From contig NC_133158.1 in assembly GCF_040802235.1 (NCBI RefSeq), positions 11,372,001 through 11,436,000 on the forward strand: a stretch of DNA of 64,000 nt. The letters run 5' to 3'. The notes beneath the pieces were generated by a model. That model ran no database searches and was not told where the DNA came from. It saw nothing but the letters and a program-made list of their open reading frames with translations. Origin of the DNA: Manis javanica (lineage: Eukaryota; Chordata; Mammalia; Pholidota; Manidae). Below, one piece after another: positions 36,262-47,028 of the stretch (position 1 is the stretch's first letter; every line of letters starts with the position of its first letter). The position numbers and the translations under genes were made by a program.

Positions 36262-37100
36262 GGCGATAAAGATAGTTTGCGGAACTGGCATGTGTGATGG
36301 CTGGGAGAACATCCCTTCTTGCTGGTTTGTGGCCTTCCCCTACTGGGAGAACAGCGACCTCTAGTGGCTTGTGCTGGGCAGCTGTGCACAGACGGGGCTT
36401 CTGATTCTTGCCCGGTAGCTTTGGAGTTAAGCTCCATGGTTGCTGTGGACTTAAGCTCCTCGGTTGCTATGGGCAGTGGCCTGCCTCAGGCTGCTGCTCG
36501 GATATGGCAGAGCTGCATCAGAGGGGAAATGGCCGGGAGGCTGTTTATCTCTGTGATGGGCCTTCAAGCTGCGCTGCTGCTCAGGGGTTTAGGGTGCCTG
36601 GAATTCCCCGGGATTCCCAGCTGTTGGGCTAAGTGTCCCAGGATGCTTCCATCCAGCTGTGGGGTCACTGTACCTTTAAGACTTTCAAAAAGCACTTGCT
36701 TTTCTTTGACCCAGGAGCGCCGGCTGTGGGGACCCACTCACAGGTCTTACTGTCCTGTTCCCCGAGTATCCAGCACCCCACGCACACACTGTGTCTGTGC
36801 TCTGGTGCAGATGGCTAGGGCAGGATGTTTAGCAGTCCTGGGCTCCTTCTCCCTCCCTGCTCCAACTCTTCTTCTACTGCTGGGGTGAGGGGCGCTCAGG
36901 TCCCGCCGGGCCACAACTTGTATCTTACCCCCTTCGCGAGGTGCTAGGTTCTTGCAGGTGTGGTTGTAGTCTGGTTGTTGTCCTGTGTCTTCTGGTCTCT
37001 CTTTTAGGAAGAGTTGTATTTGTTGTATTTTCAAAAATACATATGGTTTTGGGAGGAGATTTCCGCTGCTCTACTCAAGCCACCATCTTGACTCCGCCTC
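36262..37100 (-). promoter_or_regulatory. L1 5' UTR (internal promoter region)
   Basis: GC-rich, CpG-bearing leader of the L1, before ORF1. In this class of element it holds the internal RNA polymerase II promoter. The open frames 36319-36888, 36747-37034 and 36408-36632 lie here and are composition artefacts. A CTCF-like core is at 36356-36367. Confidence 0.75.
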
Positions 37101-37116
37101 GAGGAGATAAGTTTTT
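37101..37116. repeat. target-site duplication of L1, right copy
   Basis: GAGGAGATAAGTTTTT, identical to 30978-30993, followed by AATC. Confidence 0.9.
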
Positions 37117-38990
37117 AATCAAAGGTTTGGTTTTCACTGCCTAACCATTTTGAGCTAAAGAAGTTGTGGAATAAAATATGCAGATTAAACTAGGACAGCG
37201 AGTCCTTTCCGAACATTCTTCTTGTACAAAACACAATCTTCGGTACCCGTAAAAAAAAAAAGAGCCCTTTAAGTGTTTCAAACAAAAGGAATCTACTAAA
37301 GGTAATTGCTCACTCAGATGATGGAATAGCTAAGGAACTAGTGCTATGAAGCAACCCTGCATTTAGCAAAATGAGCTACTAACAAAATAGGGCTGGAATG
37401 AGACAAGCAGGAAGTGGCTGACTCAGAGCTTAGGATCAGGGTCACCTGGTGGGCCTGTGTGGTGGGAATTGAGACCATGGAAGGAGGAGGCATCCTGTAG
37501 GAACAGAAGCCACCAGGTATTGCAGCAACTACCGGAGTTGCCACCTGAAAGAAAACAGGGAGGGGTGGCGGATATCCTGGTTTTTCTCCTTTTCTCTCCA
37601 TGCTTCCGCCAGTGCCTCCCATTAGCTAAACCCATGTAGAAGCAGAAGACAAGAGAGCCTGGGAAATGCAGCATTTCCATACAATGGGTTGGAAGATGGG
37701 GAAGGGTAGAGAAGGGATCAGAGAAAAGCCAAGTGATTGACCGAATGTCACCCCTGGCTGGTGAATTCAGGAGGGATGCTGCACTGGCTTTTACCATAAG
37801 GGTGGACATTTTAAGTGTCAGGGGCCCAATCAGTGTTGGCTCTGTCCTCTAACTCTTCCATCTGCCTGAGTTCTCCCACCTTAGTTGCTAGTTGATGTTG
37901 GCTTGAAAATGGCACTTGGATTTTGTGTGAATGACTAAACTGAGTCTTTTTTCACACAAAGGCACCACCTCTTTCCAATGAACACCCTGCTCCACAAGCT
38001 CTACAAATGGAGATTTCATTTAAGACCATCCACCTATTGAGCTTTGTGCCATGCATATGTCCTCGCAGAGCTGCTATGCCTAGAAGCTAAGAGTGGAATG
38101 TAAAAATAGCTTTGGCTGTCTGTCAGCACAGCTCTTTTTATTTGTATTCTAAGTAACTCATTTAGGCAGATACAGCAAGTGCTTCTTATCTGCATTTATT
38201 TTGCCCACAGAAAATTTACAGTTCACATGATTGCTCTGCTTCAAAGAAATAATCAAAATACAAATTGCTTAAACTATAAAGACAAGAACTCAAAAAGCCT
38301 AGGATAAGGAAAAGAAATTAGGGCACATTTTAAACATAGAAGAAAGATGTCTTTGCCATGGCTATCTTGGACCTATATCTCCAAAGCACAAATGGAAAAG
38401 AACTTGGATAATTACTTAGTTAATAGAAACTTCATCCTTTCTGAAATTTTATTTTTGACCAAGTGAACCAGAAAATATGTCAATGTTAAGTATCTGTTTT
38501 CATTTGGGGTAGATAAACACAATCTATAATATTATTTTTCTTGAATCACAGTTAAGCAATAGCTGGTAGTCATCTTTATGCTCAAGAGAAAAGTCTTTGA
38601 ATAAGAACATGTGATTAATAAAATGAAAAGAGTGCTAATTTTCATTTTAAATATATCAATGGCTATAATATTAAAGTTTAGTTGAAATATTTCTTTTTTG
38701 TTCATCTTCTCTTTGCTTTGATAGAGGTAATAAAATATAACAGTATTACCTCTGTTGGGCATTTTTTGTGATAGAAAATGTGTTTTTTTTGGTGGTGATG
38801 TAGTTAGTTAAATGCTAACTAACCTGTTCAGAACTGAGGTAGGTTTTACACACTATGCCAAGTTTTAAAAACTTTAGGGCTATTAATAGGCAATGATTTT
38901 GATTTTTGAACTGTGTTCATAAATTTTCTATTTAATATTCAGTGTATATAGTTAGTATCATTGATCAGTTACATAAGAAACCTTTACTGA
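37117..38990. other. unassigned intergenic sequence
   Basis: No gene was recognised. The part at about 37250-37810 reads like an old repeat or pseudogene-like block, but I could not name it. The open frames 37344-37622 and 37423-37809 have no known domain. Confidence 0.4.
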
Positions 38991-39010
38991 GTGTGCATGC
39001 ATGTATGTGT

Positions 39011-39072
<62 letters not shown>

Positions 39073-39086
39073 ATGTGCGCGCATGT
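38991..39086. repeat. TG microsatellite in 96-base alternating purine-pyrimidine tract
   Basis: Perfect purine-pyrimidine alternation runs from GTGTGCATGC at 38991 through an uninterrupted (GT)27 at 39017-39070 to GCATGTGCGCGCATGT at 39086. The open frames over it on both strands are artefacts. Confidence 0.95.
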
Positions 39087-39624
39087 TGTATTCCATAAAG
39101 AACATCAGCTCCCTCTTCTGGGTGACTTTTGAGGCTGTAACAAAAATACTCTGACAATCTTTTCTCATTTCCTCACAATGAACAGCTTGAATATTCATTA
39201 AATTTGTCTCTGAGTAATTTAATTATACTGCATATTTCAGAAACACTGATAAATGCTAGAGTTAAAAACACTCATTTCTAGATGTTATCCACTGGGAATA
39301 AGTGGCTTATGAAAAGGAAGAAAATATGCTGCTTCTACATTTCTCAGCATGAGTGTCCCCAGTGACTCCTAAATATACAGAGCTCTGCAAGGAGGAAGGG
39401 AAAAGAAGGACAGACGAGAGCAGACTTGAACATTCTTCCTCCAGCTGTCAGCACTTGAAGAAGAAGTACATGCCCTTGTATCAGCCACTGACATAATTCA
39501 ATATTTTTTTATTCAACTGGATTTTTTAAGAAGATCAGATACTTTTTAAATCAGACTTTCTGAGGTTCCCCAAATGTGCCTGTGATGGACATTATGTGAG
39601 GCTGATGATGGAGATGTGTTTCCA
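39087..39624. other. unassigned intergenic sequence
   Basis: Nothing recognised. Confidence 0.5.
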
Positions 39625-40008
39625 CTTGTTAAAATCATTCATTCATTCTACAAATACTTAATGAGCATCTTCTGTGTGTTAGGCACTCTTCTAGGTACTA
39701 GAGATACAGAGAATAGATTCAAGTTCCTGACCTCACAGAGATTACATTTCTAAGGGGAAGTAGGTACAATGCAGAAGTATATACATAATATGTATGATGA
39801 TAATAAGTTCTACAAAGAAAAATGAGACAGGATGAAGAGGATAAGAAGTGTGGGTGGGTATTTAACACAGTGGTCAGAGAAGTCTTCATTGATAAGGTGA
39901 TGTCTGAACAGAGACAAGAGTTAAGTGAAAGTTTAAACCTGGTGGATATTTAGGGAAAGAGCATTGCAGGTGCAAGGACTAGCATGTGTAAGTGCTCTGA
40001 TGCTGTAC
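39625..40008 (-). repeat. L2 LINE 3' region
   Basis: Reversed L2: 'ATTCATTCATTCTACAAATA', 'TTAGGCACTCTTCTAGGTAC', 'CTGACCTCACAGAGATTACA', 'GGTCAGAGAAGTCTTCATTG', 'GCATTGCAGGTGCAAGGAC'. A long, well-preserved copy. Confidence 0.85.
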
Positions 40009-40044
40009 CCTGGATTCCCTTCCAATACTTCAAAAGCTGTGTAG

Positions 40045-40290
40045 GGGACTCAGCATGTCACAGAAATTAACACATGAGTTGAGCTTTGGAATTTGAAAAC
40101 CTGGATAACATTGTATATATTATAATAGACAAATGACTTGAATTCTTTGAGCCTTTACTTTCTCACCTATAAAATAGGAATTTATACAATTCCGTTCTTC
40201 CCAGTGTTATTAAGATTAAGTGATATATTGCAGGCAGAGTTTAGCACTGTACTTGGCATTGTACTAAGTTCAATAAACATTAACTATTAC
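40045..40290 (+). repeat. MIR SINE
   Basis: 'GGAATTTGAAAACCTGGAT', 'TTGAGCCTTTACTTTCTCAC', 'TATAAAATAGGAATTTATAC', 'GTTCAATAAACATTAACTAT'. Confidence 0.8.
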
Positions 40291-40914
40291 AAGAGAAAAC
40301 ATGCTTCTGAGGGACACTTGAATTTTCTGCGACATACACATATTAAATGGATCACAAATGTTGAACTGGAATTCTCTTCTAAATACTAGTCAAAAGTTAT
40401 AATGTAAGCAGAATTTGTTTTTCTGTGTAGTCCTGGTAAGCCACTTCTCCCTTATGAACCTAAGTTCTTGCAAAATGAGGATATTAAATCAAATCAGACA
40501 TTTGAGCTAAAGCCTCAAGGTAGTATGAGACATACTATCCCTGTTTTTAAATTCCTGAACAAAATTTTATAACTACTTCTTTTTTTCTATGAAAATGTAA
40601 ATATCTATTTACTTTTCTAACTTGCTATTTTTACAGTCATAATTTTTAATCATGCCTCTTTTGGTGTTTTCTATTTCTTTATTTTTTGCCAAAAGAACTT
40701 TTGTTTTGTTTTATTTTGCTTTACATCTAAATTTTAATTGAGAGCATGATAGAAGAAATATAAATCATAAAAAATAAGGTTAGGTCAATAACAAAAGGAA
40801 ACATAATTCTGTAATTTTGTGTAAACACAATATTTGTGGTTACAATATGGATATAAGAAGTAATACTTTATTTGTAGAATCTGTTTCACAGTATAATGCA
40901 TATTCTTAATCTTA
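40291..40914. other. unassigned AT-rich intergenic sequence
   Basis: Nothing recognised. Confidence 0.5.
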
Positions 40915-41972
40915 TTTTTTTACCTGTGAACTTGTCTATTTATTCGTTTTCTTTTTACTCAGGTACATACAAAAATGCACAAACCTTAGTATACATCTCA
41001 ATGAATTTTGACATTTGCATATGTATATGTAACCAACTCCAAAATCAACATAACAAATACTCTAATTTTTTCCCCTTCACCTATTTCACTCATACCTCTA
41101 CCTCCCTCCCCTATGGCAACCACCAGTCTGTTCTGTGTTTATGAGTTTGTTTCTGTTTTGTTTTCATTTATTTTATATACTGGTTTTTCTATTCCAGTAT
41201 AAGTGAAATCATATAGTATTTGTTTTTCTCTGACTTATCTCACTTAGCATTATACCCTTTAGTTTCATCCATGTTGTCACAAATGGCAAGATTTCATTCA
41301 TTTTTTATAGCTTAATAATATTCCACTACATATATGTATCACTTCTTCTTTATCCATTCATCTACTGACAGAACTTTGGTTGCTTTCATATCTTGGCTAT
41401 TGCAAATAATGTGGCAATAAACATAGTAGAACATATATCTTTTTGAATCAGAAATTTCTTTCTTAAGGTAAATCCCCAGAAGTAGAATTACTGCATCATA
41501 TGGTATTTCTCTTTTCAGTTTTTGAGAAACCTTCATACTGCTTTACATACAGGCTGTACCAGTTTATACTCCCAATGACAATGGTTCCCTTTTCTCCACG
41601 TTCTTGCCAACACTTATTATTTCTTTTTGTGTTGATGCTAGTTATTCTGACTGGTATGAGGTGATATCTCATTGCAGTTTTGATTTGCATTTTCCTGATG
41701 ATTAATGATGTTGAGCATCTTTTCATATGCATGCTGGCCATCTGTATCTGCTTCTTTGGAAAAATGTCTGTTCATTTTTATTGGAAATCTTTTTAATTTT
41801 AATTAAATTAAAATTTAATCTTTGCCCATCTTTTAATTGGATTACTTGTTTTTTTTGGTACTGACTTGTCTGAGTTCTTTATATATTTTGGATATTTGCC
41901 CCCTGTCAGTTACACCATTTGAAAACATATTCTCCCATTCAGTACATTATCTTTTTGTTTTGTTGATTACAA
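40915..41972 (-). mobile_element. 5'-truncated L1 fragment
   Basis: Reversed L1 3' UTR and ORF2 C-terminal region: 'CTTAATAATATTCCACTACA', 'CTTTATCCATTCATCTACTG', 'TGATTTGCATTTTCCTGATG', 'GAGCATCTTTTCATATGC'. The - strand frame 41496-41741 keeps ORF2 peptide ([19 protein letters not shown]). A roughly 45-base AT-rich insert with a near-perfect palindrome lies at about 41775-41820. Confidence 0.88.
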
Positions 41973-42759
41973 TTCTGGTAAGGATAATGAGGGACTCAAC
42001 AATCAGGCTTCCTTTGGGCTTACATATGAAGTATGGAGTGTGGTAGCTAAAGTCTCTGGCTATGAAGTGTGACAATGCTGTCAAGGCACTATTTCCAAAA
42101 GGTTGCTCAATTTATAATTACCTTAAGGACATTGTTTTCCCCAAACCCATGTCTTATTAAGATATTTCAAAGGGCTCCATCTGCCAGTTCTAACTCCAAC
42201 ACTTGGACCATCACTAGGCTCCTTCCACAGGATTAATTCTCTTCCAACACTTCTTCTTAAATTCTATTTCTTCCCTTTATGCCTCCTGAGGGAAAACCAT
42301 TTTCTAAGCTCTCTCCACGAGTGATCCTAAATATAGTTAGAAGAAGGGTCAGAAGTCTGTGGGGAGGATAGCACCTGACCAAAAAAGAACAATAAGTAAA
42401 GGAGGGGTCCCTCTGAGGCCATTTCCATGGGGGAAATATGGCGAAAAGACAGTGTGGTGAATCAGGCATCTAGTCTATTCCCCTTAAGACCTCTTTCTCT
42501 GTGTTTGAAAAATTGTCCAAGGGTCATATTACATAGGCTGCCTTACCTACCTTATAATCTTTAAATGGTATTAAACAGAACTAGTCAGAGCACTGAAGGG
42601 ACAGCTAACTTCCCAGCAGCAATGTAATGTACAGGGAGACCTTGGCATTGGTAGCTATTAAGTAGCAGCTCCAGCAAAGTCTATTCCAAGAAACACTATA
42701 GCTCATATCAGAAATATCCCTCTTTTTCCCTTGCAGAAAATATCAGACCCCTATAACCT
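41973..42759. other. unassigned intergenic sequence
   Basis: No gene or named repeat was recognised. Confidence 0.45.
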
Positions 42760-42900
42760 ATTAATGCTGATTTTGCAAATTACTGGATTTTTACTTCGGG
42801 CAATTCTTAAATCTCCCTGACTGTCAGTCTCTATTTGTAAAATTGGGGTGATGATAAATACCCAGCAGCATCACCAACCCACAGTATGGCTTCAGAACAT
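42760..42900 (+). repeat. MIR SINE fragment
   Basis: 'ACTTCGGGCAATTCTTAAAT', 'CAGTCTCTATTTGTAAAATT', 'GGGGTGATGATAAATACC'. Confidence 0.6.
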
Positions 42901-43869
42901 GATAACACTTATCATCAAGATAAGGCAGAAGTGTGGTGGTTGTAAGGAGTTACTCAGATTGTAAGGTGCTTTCTAGCTGGAAGACAGTATGCTAATTTGA
43001 GTACGATACAGGTAAGTATGAAATAGAAAATGTAAGAAGTGGATATGGAGAATTGAAGAGTGAAAAATCAGGTATTTTAGATGTTACATAATTAAAATGT
43101 TGAAAAACTAATCACACAGTTATCAGGCTTTGTTTATTCCTTCCTCCTAATGGGCTTCTTTTAGATCCTGCTTATAGAATTCTTACTTAGAGCTAATCTA
43201 CTAATGGAAACTGTTCGAGGCAGTGCCAGCATAGGATATGTGAAATAGATGCTTGGCAACACTTGAACCGAGACCAAAATCCATTGTGCTAATCAGTTAC
43301 TGGAATATTTGCATAATTACACATGCTCCAGGGACAGTCACTGAGTTTGTTAACTGTTTCTCATGGCTGCTTTCCTGTGACCAGTGGCACAAATGCCACT
43401 GGATGAGAACTAGCTCTGTATTTTCAGTGTGGAAATATTATAACATTGTCAAAGCATAATTATTAGGCTCTGTGTTGGTGACTCAGTTCTTTATCTTCAG
43501 TTTTGTTTTGTTCTAATCCTACATAATAGTAATTCAGCTGCTATCAAATGAAGTGGAGACTGGGAAATAGGTGCCTTAAATTCTATATAATCTGTCTCCC
43601 AAAACAAAAATAAATAAATAACTGGAAAATAATCCATTTAAACCACTGAGGATTACTTAACACAATCATTTTCATGTCAATAAGCAGCTCAGGGAACACA
43701 AGATGCAAAAGGCTGGAACATCTATGTTCAATCTCTCTTTTAACTAAAGACATGGAAAATCAGAAAACCAAGAGAGAATGCTTTTGGCTACCAAACTGAA
43801 AAAAAAAATCAAATATATGATAAAATCCTAGTGGCTGAAGCTAAGGAGAAACATATACTTCCATACAAG
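42901..43869. other. unassigned intergenic sequence
   Basis: Nothing recognised. Confidence 0.5.
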
Positions 43870-44090
43870 ATAGTGTTAGTGTAACCTTTTTGGAAAGGAA
43901 ATGTGGTGATATCCATCAACACTCAAAACACACTTGTCCTTGCTCTTTGTACCAGGAATTCCAGTGCTGGGATTTTTTATTGTCAACATCCTTACATAAA
44001 TTTTCAAGCTATATGGGCAAGGATGTAGCTTGTAATAAAAAGAGCAAATGAAAAATACAACATAAATTACTACTTACAAAGAGTCATAAG
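43870..44090 (+). mobile_element. possible decayed L1 3' fragment
   Basis: 'TTTTTGGAAAGGAAATGTGG', 'TGATATCCATCAACACTC', 'CAGGAATTCCAGTGCTGGG' and later 'AATAAAAAGAGC' follow the order of a decayed L1 segment (ATTCCACTTCTAGGAATTT type). Confidence 0.45.
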
Positions 44091-46354
44091 GAGGACATAT
44101 ATACATGTGATGAGATACCCTTTTGTAATATTAGCTTTTTTGGTTGTTGGGTTTTTTTTGCTTGAATTTCTTTTTCACTTGGTGTATTTCATGCTTTGCT
44201 TCAGGGGACAAATGGCATAGCAGAATGGAAATGACAAATAAATAGAGAATGTTTGGTTTTTGAATTTCAAAAGCCTGGATCCTGATATTTAGAAGTTTGT
44301 GAGGTAAGTAAGAGAAACTTATCTATCTTCCCCCATAGATAAAAATTTCCTGGGTTGGAGAAGGGAAGGAATTAGCAGGAGAGCACACATGTGCATTAGA
44401 AGAGAGTCTTCCATTTAAGGCTGAATCCAGGGATGGGAAGTAACAAAAGCTACAGATTGTTCTGCTGAGTCTGAGAGAAATGAAAACTTGCTTCATAGGT
44501 AGATGCTTGCAAGTGACCAGTACTACCCCCTCCAAATACCACCAATTTTGACAATTATCCTCCACAGCATTGAAAGAGAAGAGGAGGAATACCTGTGTGG
44601 TATAACTAAATAATGGGACTGAGAACCACTAAGATTTTCCTCAGATTCTAGCATGGTATAGTAATCCACTGCTTCTGAGAGTGACATAGATGCACCAAGG
44701 AGATCCAAAGGATCTAAACAGAATGGAGTGTGAGCCAGGGATGGTCATCAGAGATCTACATGGAGCAGTGATTGAGAACAAATGGGACAATATACATCTC
44801 AGTATCTGTCACCATGGAAAAACAACAACCAAGGACGACACACAACACCCATGCCCACTACTTCTGATGTACATAAGCCACAAGGAACTCAGATCAATGC
44901 CTTGCAGAAAAACCCTGAATTAGCAGAGATTAAATTTTGACCACCTAGGAGAGTAAACTCTTAAAATAAAATAAAGTTAAATTAAAGAAACATAAAGATA
45001 ATTGAATGTCTTCCTTACCTGAGTCAGTGGAATGAGTGTTTCCCTTTTCACAGACCACAGAGTAATACATATTTTTCAAAAATAATGAAACAAGTAAATA
45101 TTCTCTGATGTGAAATATCTACAAGATAAATTTTAAATTTAAAAAGGCAAGGGAAAGAACAATTTGAATAGTGTACATTCCATTTGAATAAAAATGTTAT
45201 ATGTTCTAAATGTTTCAAGGTTATTGAAGAAACAACTGCAATTCCCTCTAGAGGCTGAGACTTTTCATTTTGTAAAAGCATACACTTTTATAATACATAT
45301 TTCTAATACATAATAAAGCATTCTTTTCACCCTTATGCCATACTTTATGATCCATTACATTTAATTAGAATCACATATATGTAACATTTATTTTTATTGT
45401 TTCCAAATTGAGGATGAAAATACATGTCTTAAGTATCCTTTGATTATAGCATAAAGCTGAGAAAGAGGATTCACTGGGTTTTCTTTTTCAGTGACAAAGG
45501 GTGTTGTAATATGCCCTTAAGGAGAACTTTCCTCTCTCCATATTTCTGTAAAAGTGGACATGCCATTTTTCTCACCACAAAGCTACAGAAACTTTCCTCA
45601 GAAAGTGTCAATAAACAGAACAAGGGCATATGATTTGGAGAATTGGACAAAGTCATACATTTTAATATACCCTGAATATGGTCAATCATGCAGATAATGG
45701 ACACTGAACATAACACCAGAACATACATATGAGATAAGAATGGCTCCCTGCAAAGTCATCTTATAGTTATTATAATTATTAAATTTTTAGTAAGTCATTT
45801 TTTTTGCTAGAATTGCTTTTAGAGTTTATGGCACATTCTTGTGAATATCCTAACAGGTGCCAAGTAATCACTATTTGAGGGTGGATTTAAGTTTTAATAG
45901 CAGCTAAAGGCCATTTCAAGACAAATATGGTGAATAAGACATTTGCTCAATTTAGATAATAAATTTATAGTAAAAACAAATGTTGTGTTGACTATAAAAT
46001 AATTGTTCTACTAACTCTGAAGGAAACCATATCTGTCCCCCAAAGGAAATTCTTGAATGTTTTAAAAACTGCACCATGATTTGAACAACTGAATTGCCTT
46101 ACTGACAGCCTGCTTTAAAATAATAGTCTTGATAGAAAAAATTTTAGCCTTTTTGTTAAAAGTCCAATGACTTTTAATAGTATTCTACCTATCATAATTG
46201 TTTTAAAATATGGAACTATAAGATTTTTCAAACCAAGTTAGTCATTGCAAACAATATGAAAAACATAGAAAAGAAAATATCAGAGTACATCATATGTAGT
46301 CATGATAAATATTATTTTATCAAACTTTGTTTTGGCCACATATATTTTTAGCCA
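44091..46354. other. unassigned 2.3-kb AT-rich intergenic sequence
   Basis: No gene or confident repeat was seen. 44690-44930 may be decayed repeat but was not named. Confidence 0.45.
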
Positions 46355-46420
46355 ATCATTCATTATTCAGTAAAAATGTATTGGGTACCTATTATATGCT
46401 AGACAAGGGCTCTAGGCCAG
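46355..46420 (-). repeat. L2 LINE 3' tip
   Basis: 'TCATTCATTATTCAGTAAAA' followed by ATGTATTGGGTACCTATTA is the reversed L2 terminus. Confidence 0.65.
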
Positions 46421-46527
46421 GGTCTTGCCATTGCTGAAATTTTGGGCCAGATAATTTTTTCTTGTGTGTACATTTAGGGAGGGGGAGGTTATTTCTGTGC
46501 ATTTAGAATGTTTTGAAGCATGCTTGG
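46421..46527 (-). repeat. MER20 hAT DNA transposon (first part)
   Basis: 'GCTGAAATTTTGGGCCAGAT', 'AATTTTTTCTTGTG', 'GTGCATTTAGAATGTTTTG', 'AAGCATGCTTGG' correspond to reversed MER20. Broken at 46527 by an LTR. Confidence 0.75.
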
Positions 46528-46907
46528 TGTTATGGAATGCATTGTGTCCTCCAAAATTTCATAGGTTGAAGTCCTAATCCCCAGGATCTCAGAATGAGAC
46601 TGTATTTGGACATCAGTTCCTTAAAGATATAATTCAATTAGAAGGAAGTCATTAGGACTGGCCCTATGGCCCAGAATGACTGGTGTCCTTATAAGAAGAA
46701 GATATTAGGACACAGCCATGACCAGATGGAAGACCAAGAGAAGATACAGGCAAAAGATGGCCTCTACAAGCCAAGGAGAGAGGGCTGAGAAAACCCACTC
46801 TGCTGATGCCTGTGTCATGCACTTCCAGCCTCCAGACCCTGAGAAAATTAGTATCTGTTGTTCAAACCACCTGGCCTGGGGTACATTGTTACAGCAGCCC
46901 TACTTCA
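46528..46907 (+). mobile_element. MaLR LTR (MLT1/MST type) inserted in MER20
   Basis: Starts TGTTATGGAATGCATTGTGT and shows 'AGGTTGAAGTCCTAATCCCC', 'GGTGTCCTTATAAGAAGAAG', 'GGACACAGCCATGACC' and 'CTTCCAGCCTCCAGACCCTG'. It ends near 'GTTACAGCAGCCCTACTTCA'. No convincing short target duplication was seen. The + frame 46718-46954 within it is not a gene. Confidence 0.85.
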
Positions 46908-47028
46908 TTTTTACCCACCAGATGACAGTAGCACCTCCCTTCCCCCAGGTATGACAAACAGATCTCTCTAGACATTGCCAAAAGTTCTCTAGGGAACAAA
47001 ATCACCCCTGCTTGAGAACTACTATTTT
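46908..47028 (-). repeat. MER20 hAT DNA transposon (second part)
   Basis: 'ACCCACCAGATGACAGTAGC', 'AGACATTGCCAAAAGTTCTC', 'GGGAACAAAATCACCCCTGC', 'TTGAGAACTACT' complete the MER20 begun at 46421. Confidence 0.8.

Larger units (their letters stand above)
30994..37100 (-). mobile_element. full-length L1 retrotransposon
   Basis: About 6.1 kb, in order on the - strand: GC-rich 5' UTR (37100-36262) opening GAGGCGGAGTCAAGATGG; broken ORF1 (36261-35425); spacer; broken ORF2 (35111-31430); and a 3' UTR with a purine-rich G tract (about 31260-31145). A short A-tail follows. A perfect 16-base target duplication flanks it. The right copy is followed by AATC, giving the TTTTT/AA site expected for L1 endonuclease. 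Both ORFs carry frameshifts and stops, so the copy cannot now move on its own. It is far less decayed than the other L1 pieces here, so it is the youngest large insertion in the window. Confidence 0.95.

Noticed and set aside
36319-36888. 189-codon + strand open frame in the L1
   Set aside because: It lies antisense to the GC-rich L1 5' UTR and has no recognised domain.
38942-39198. Open frames with long Val-Cys or His-Thr repeats
   Set aside because: Translation of a GT/AC microsatellite.
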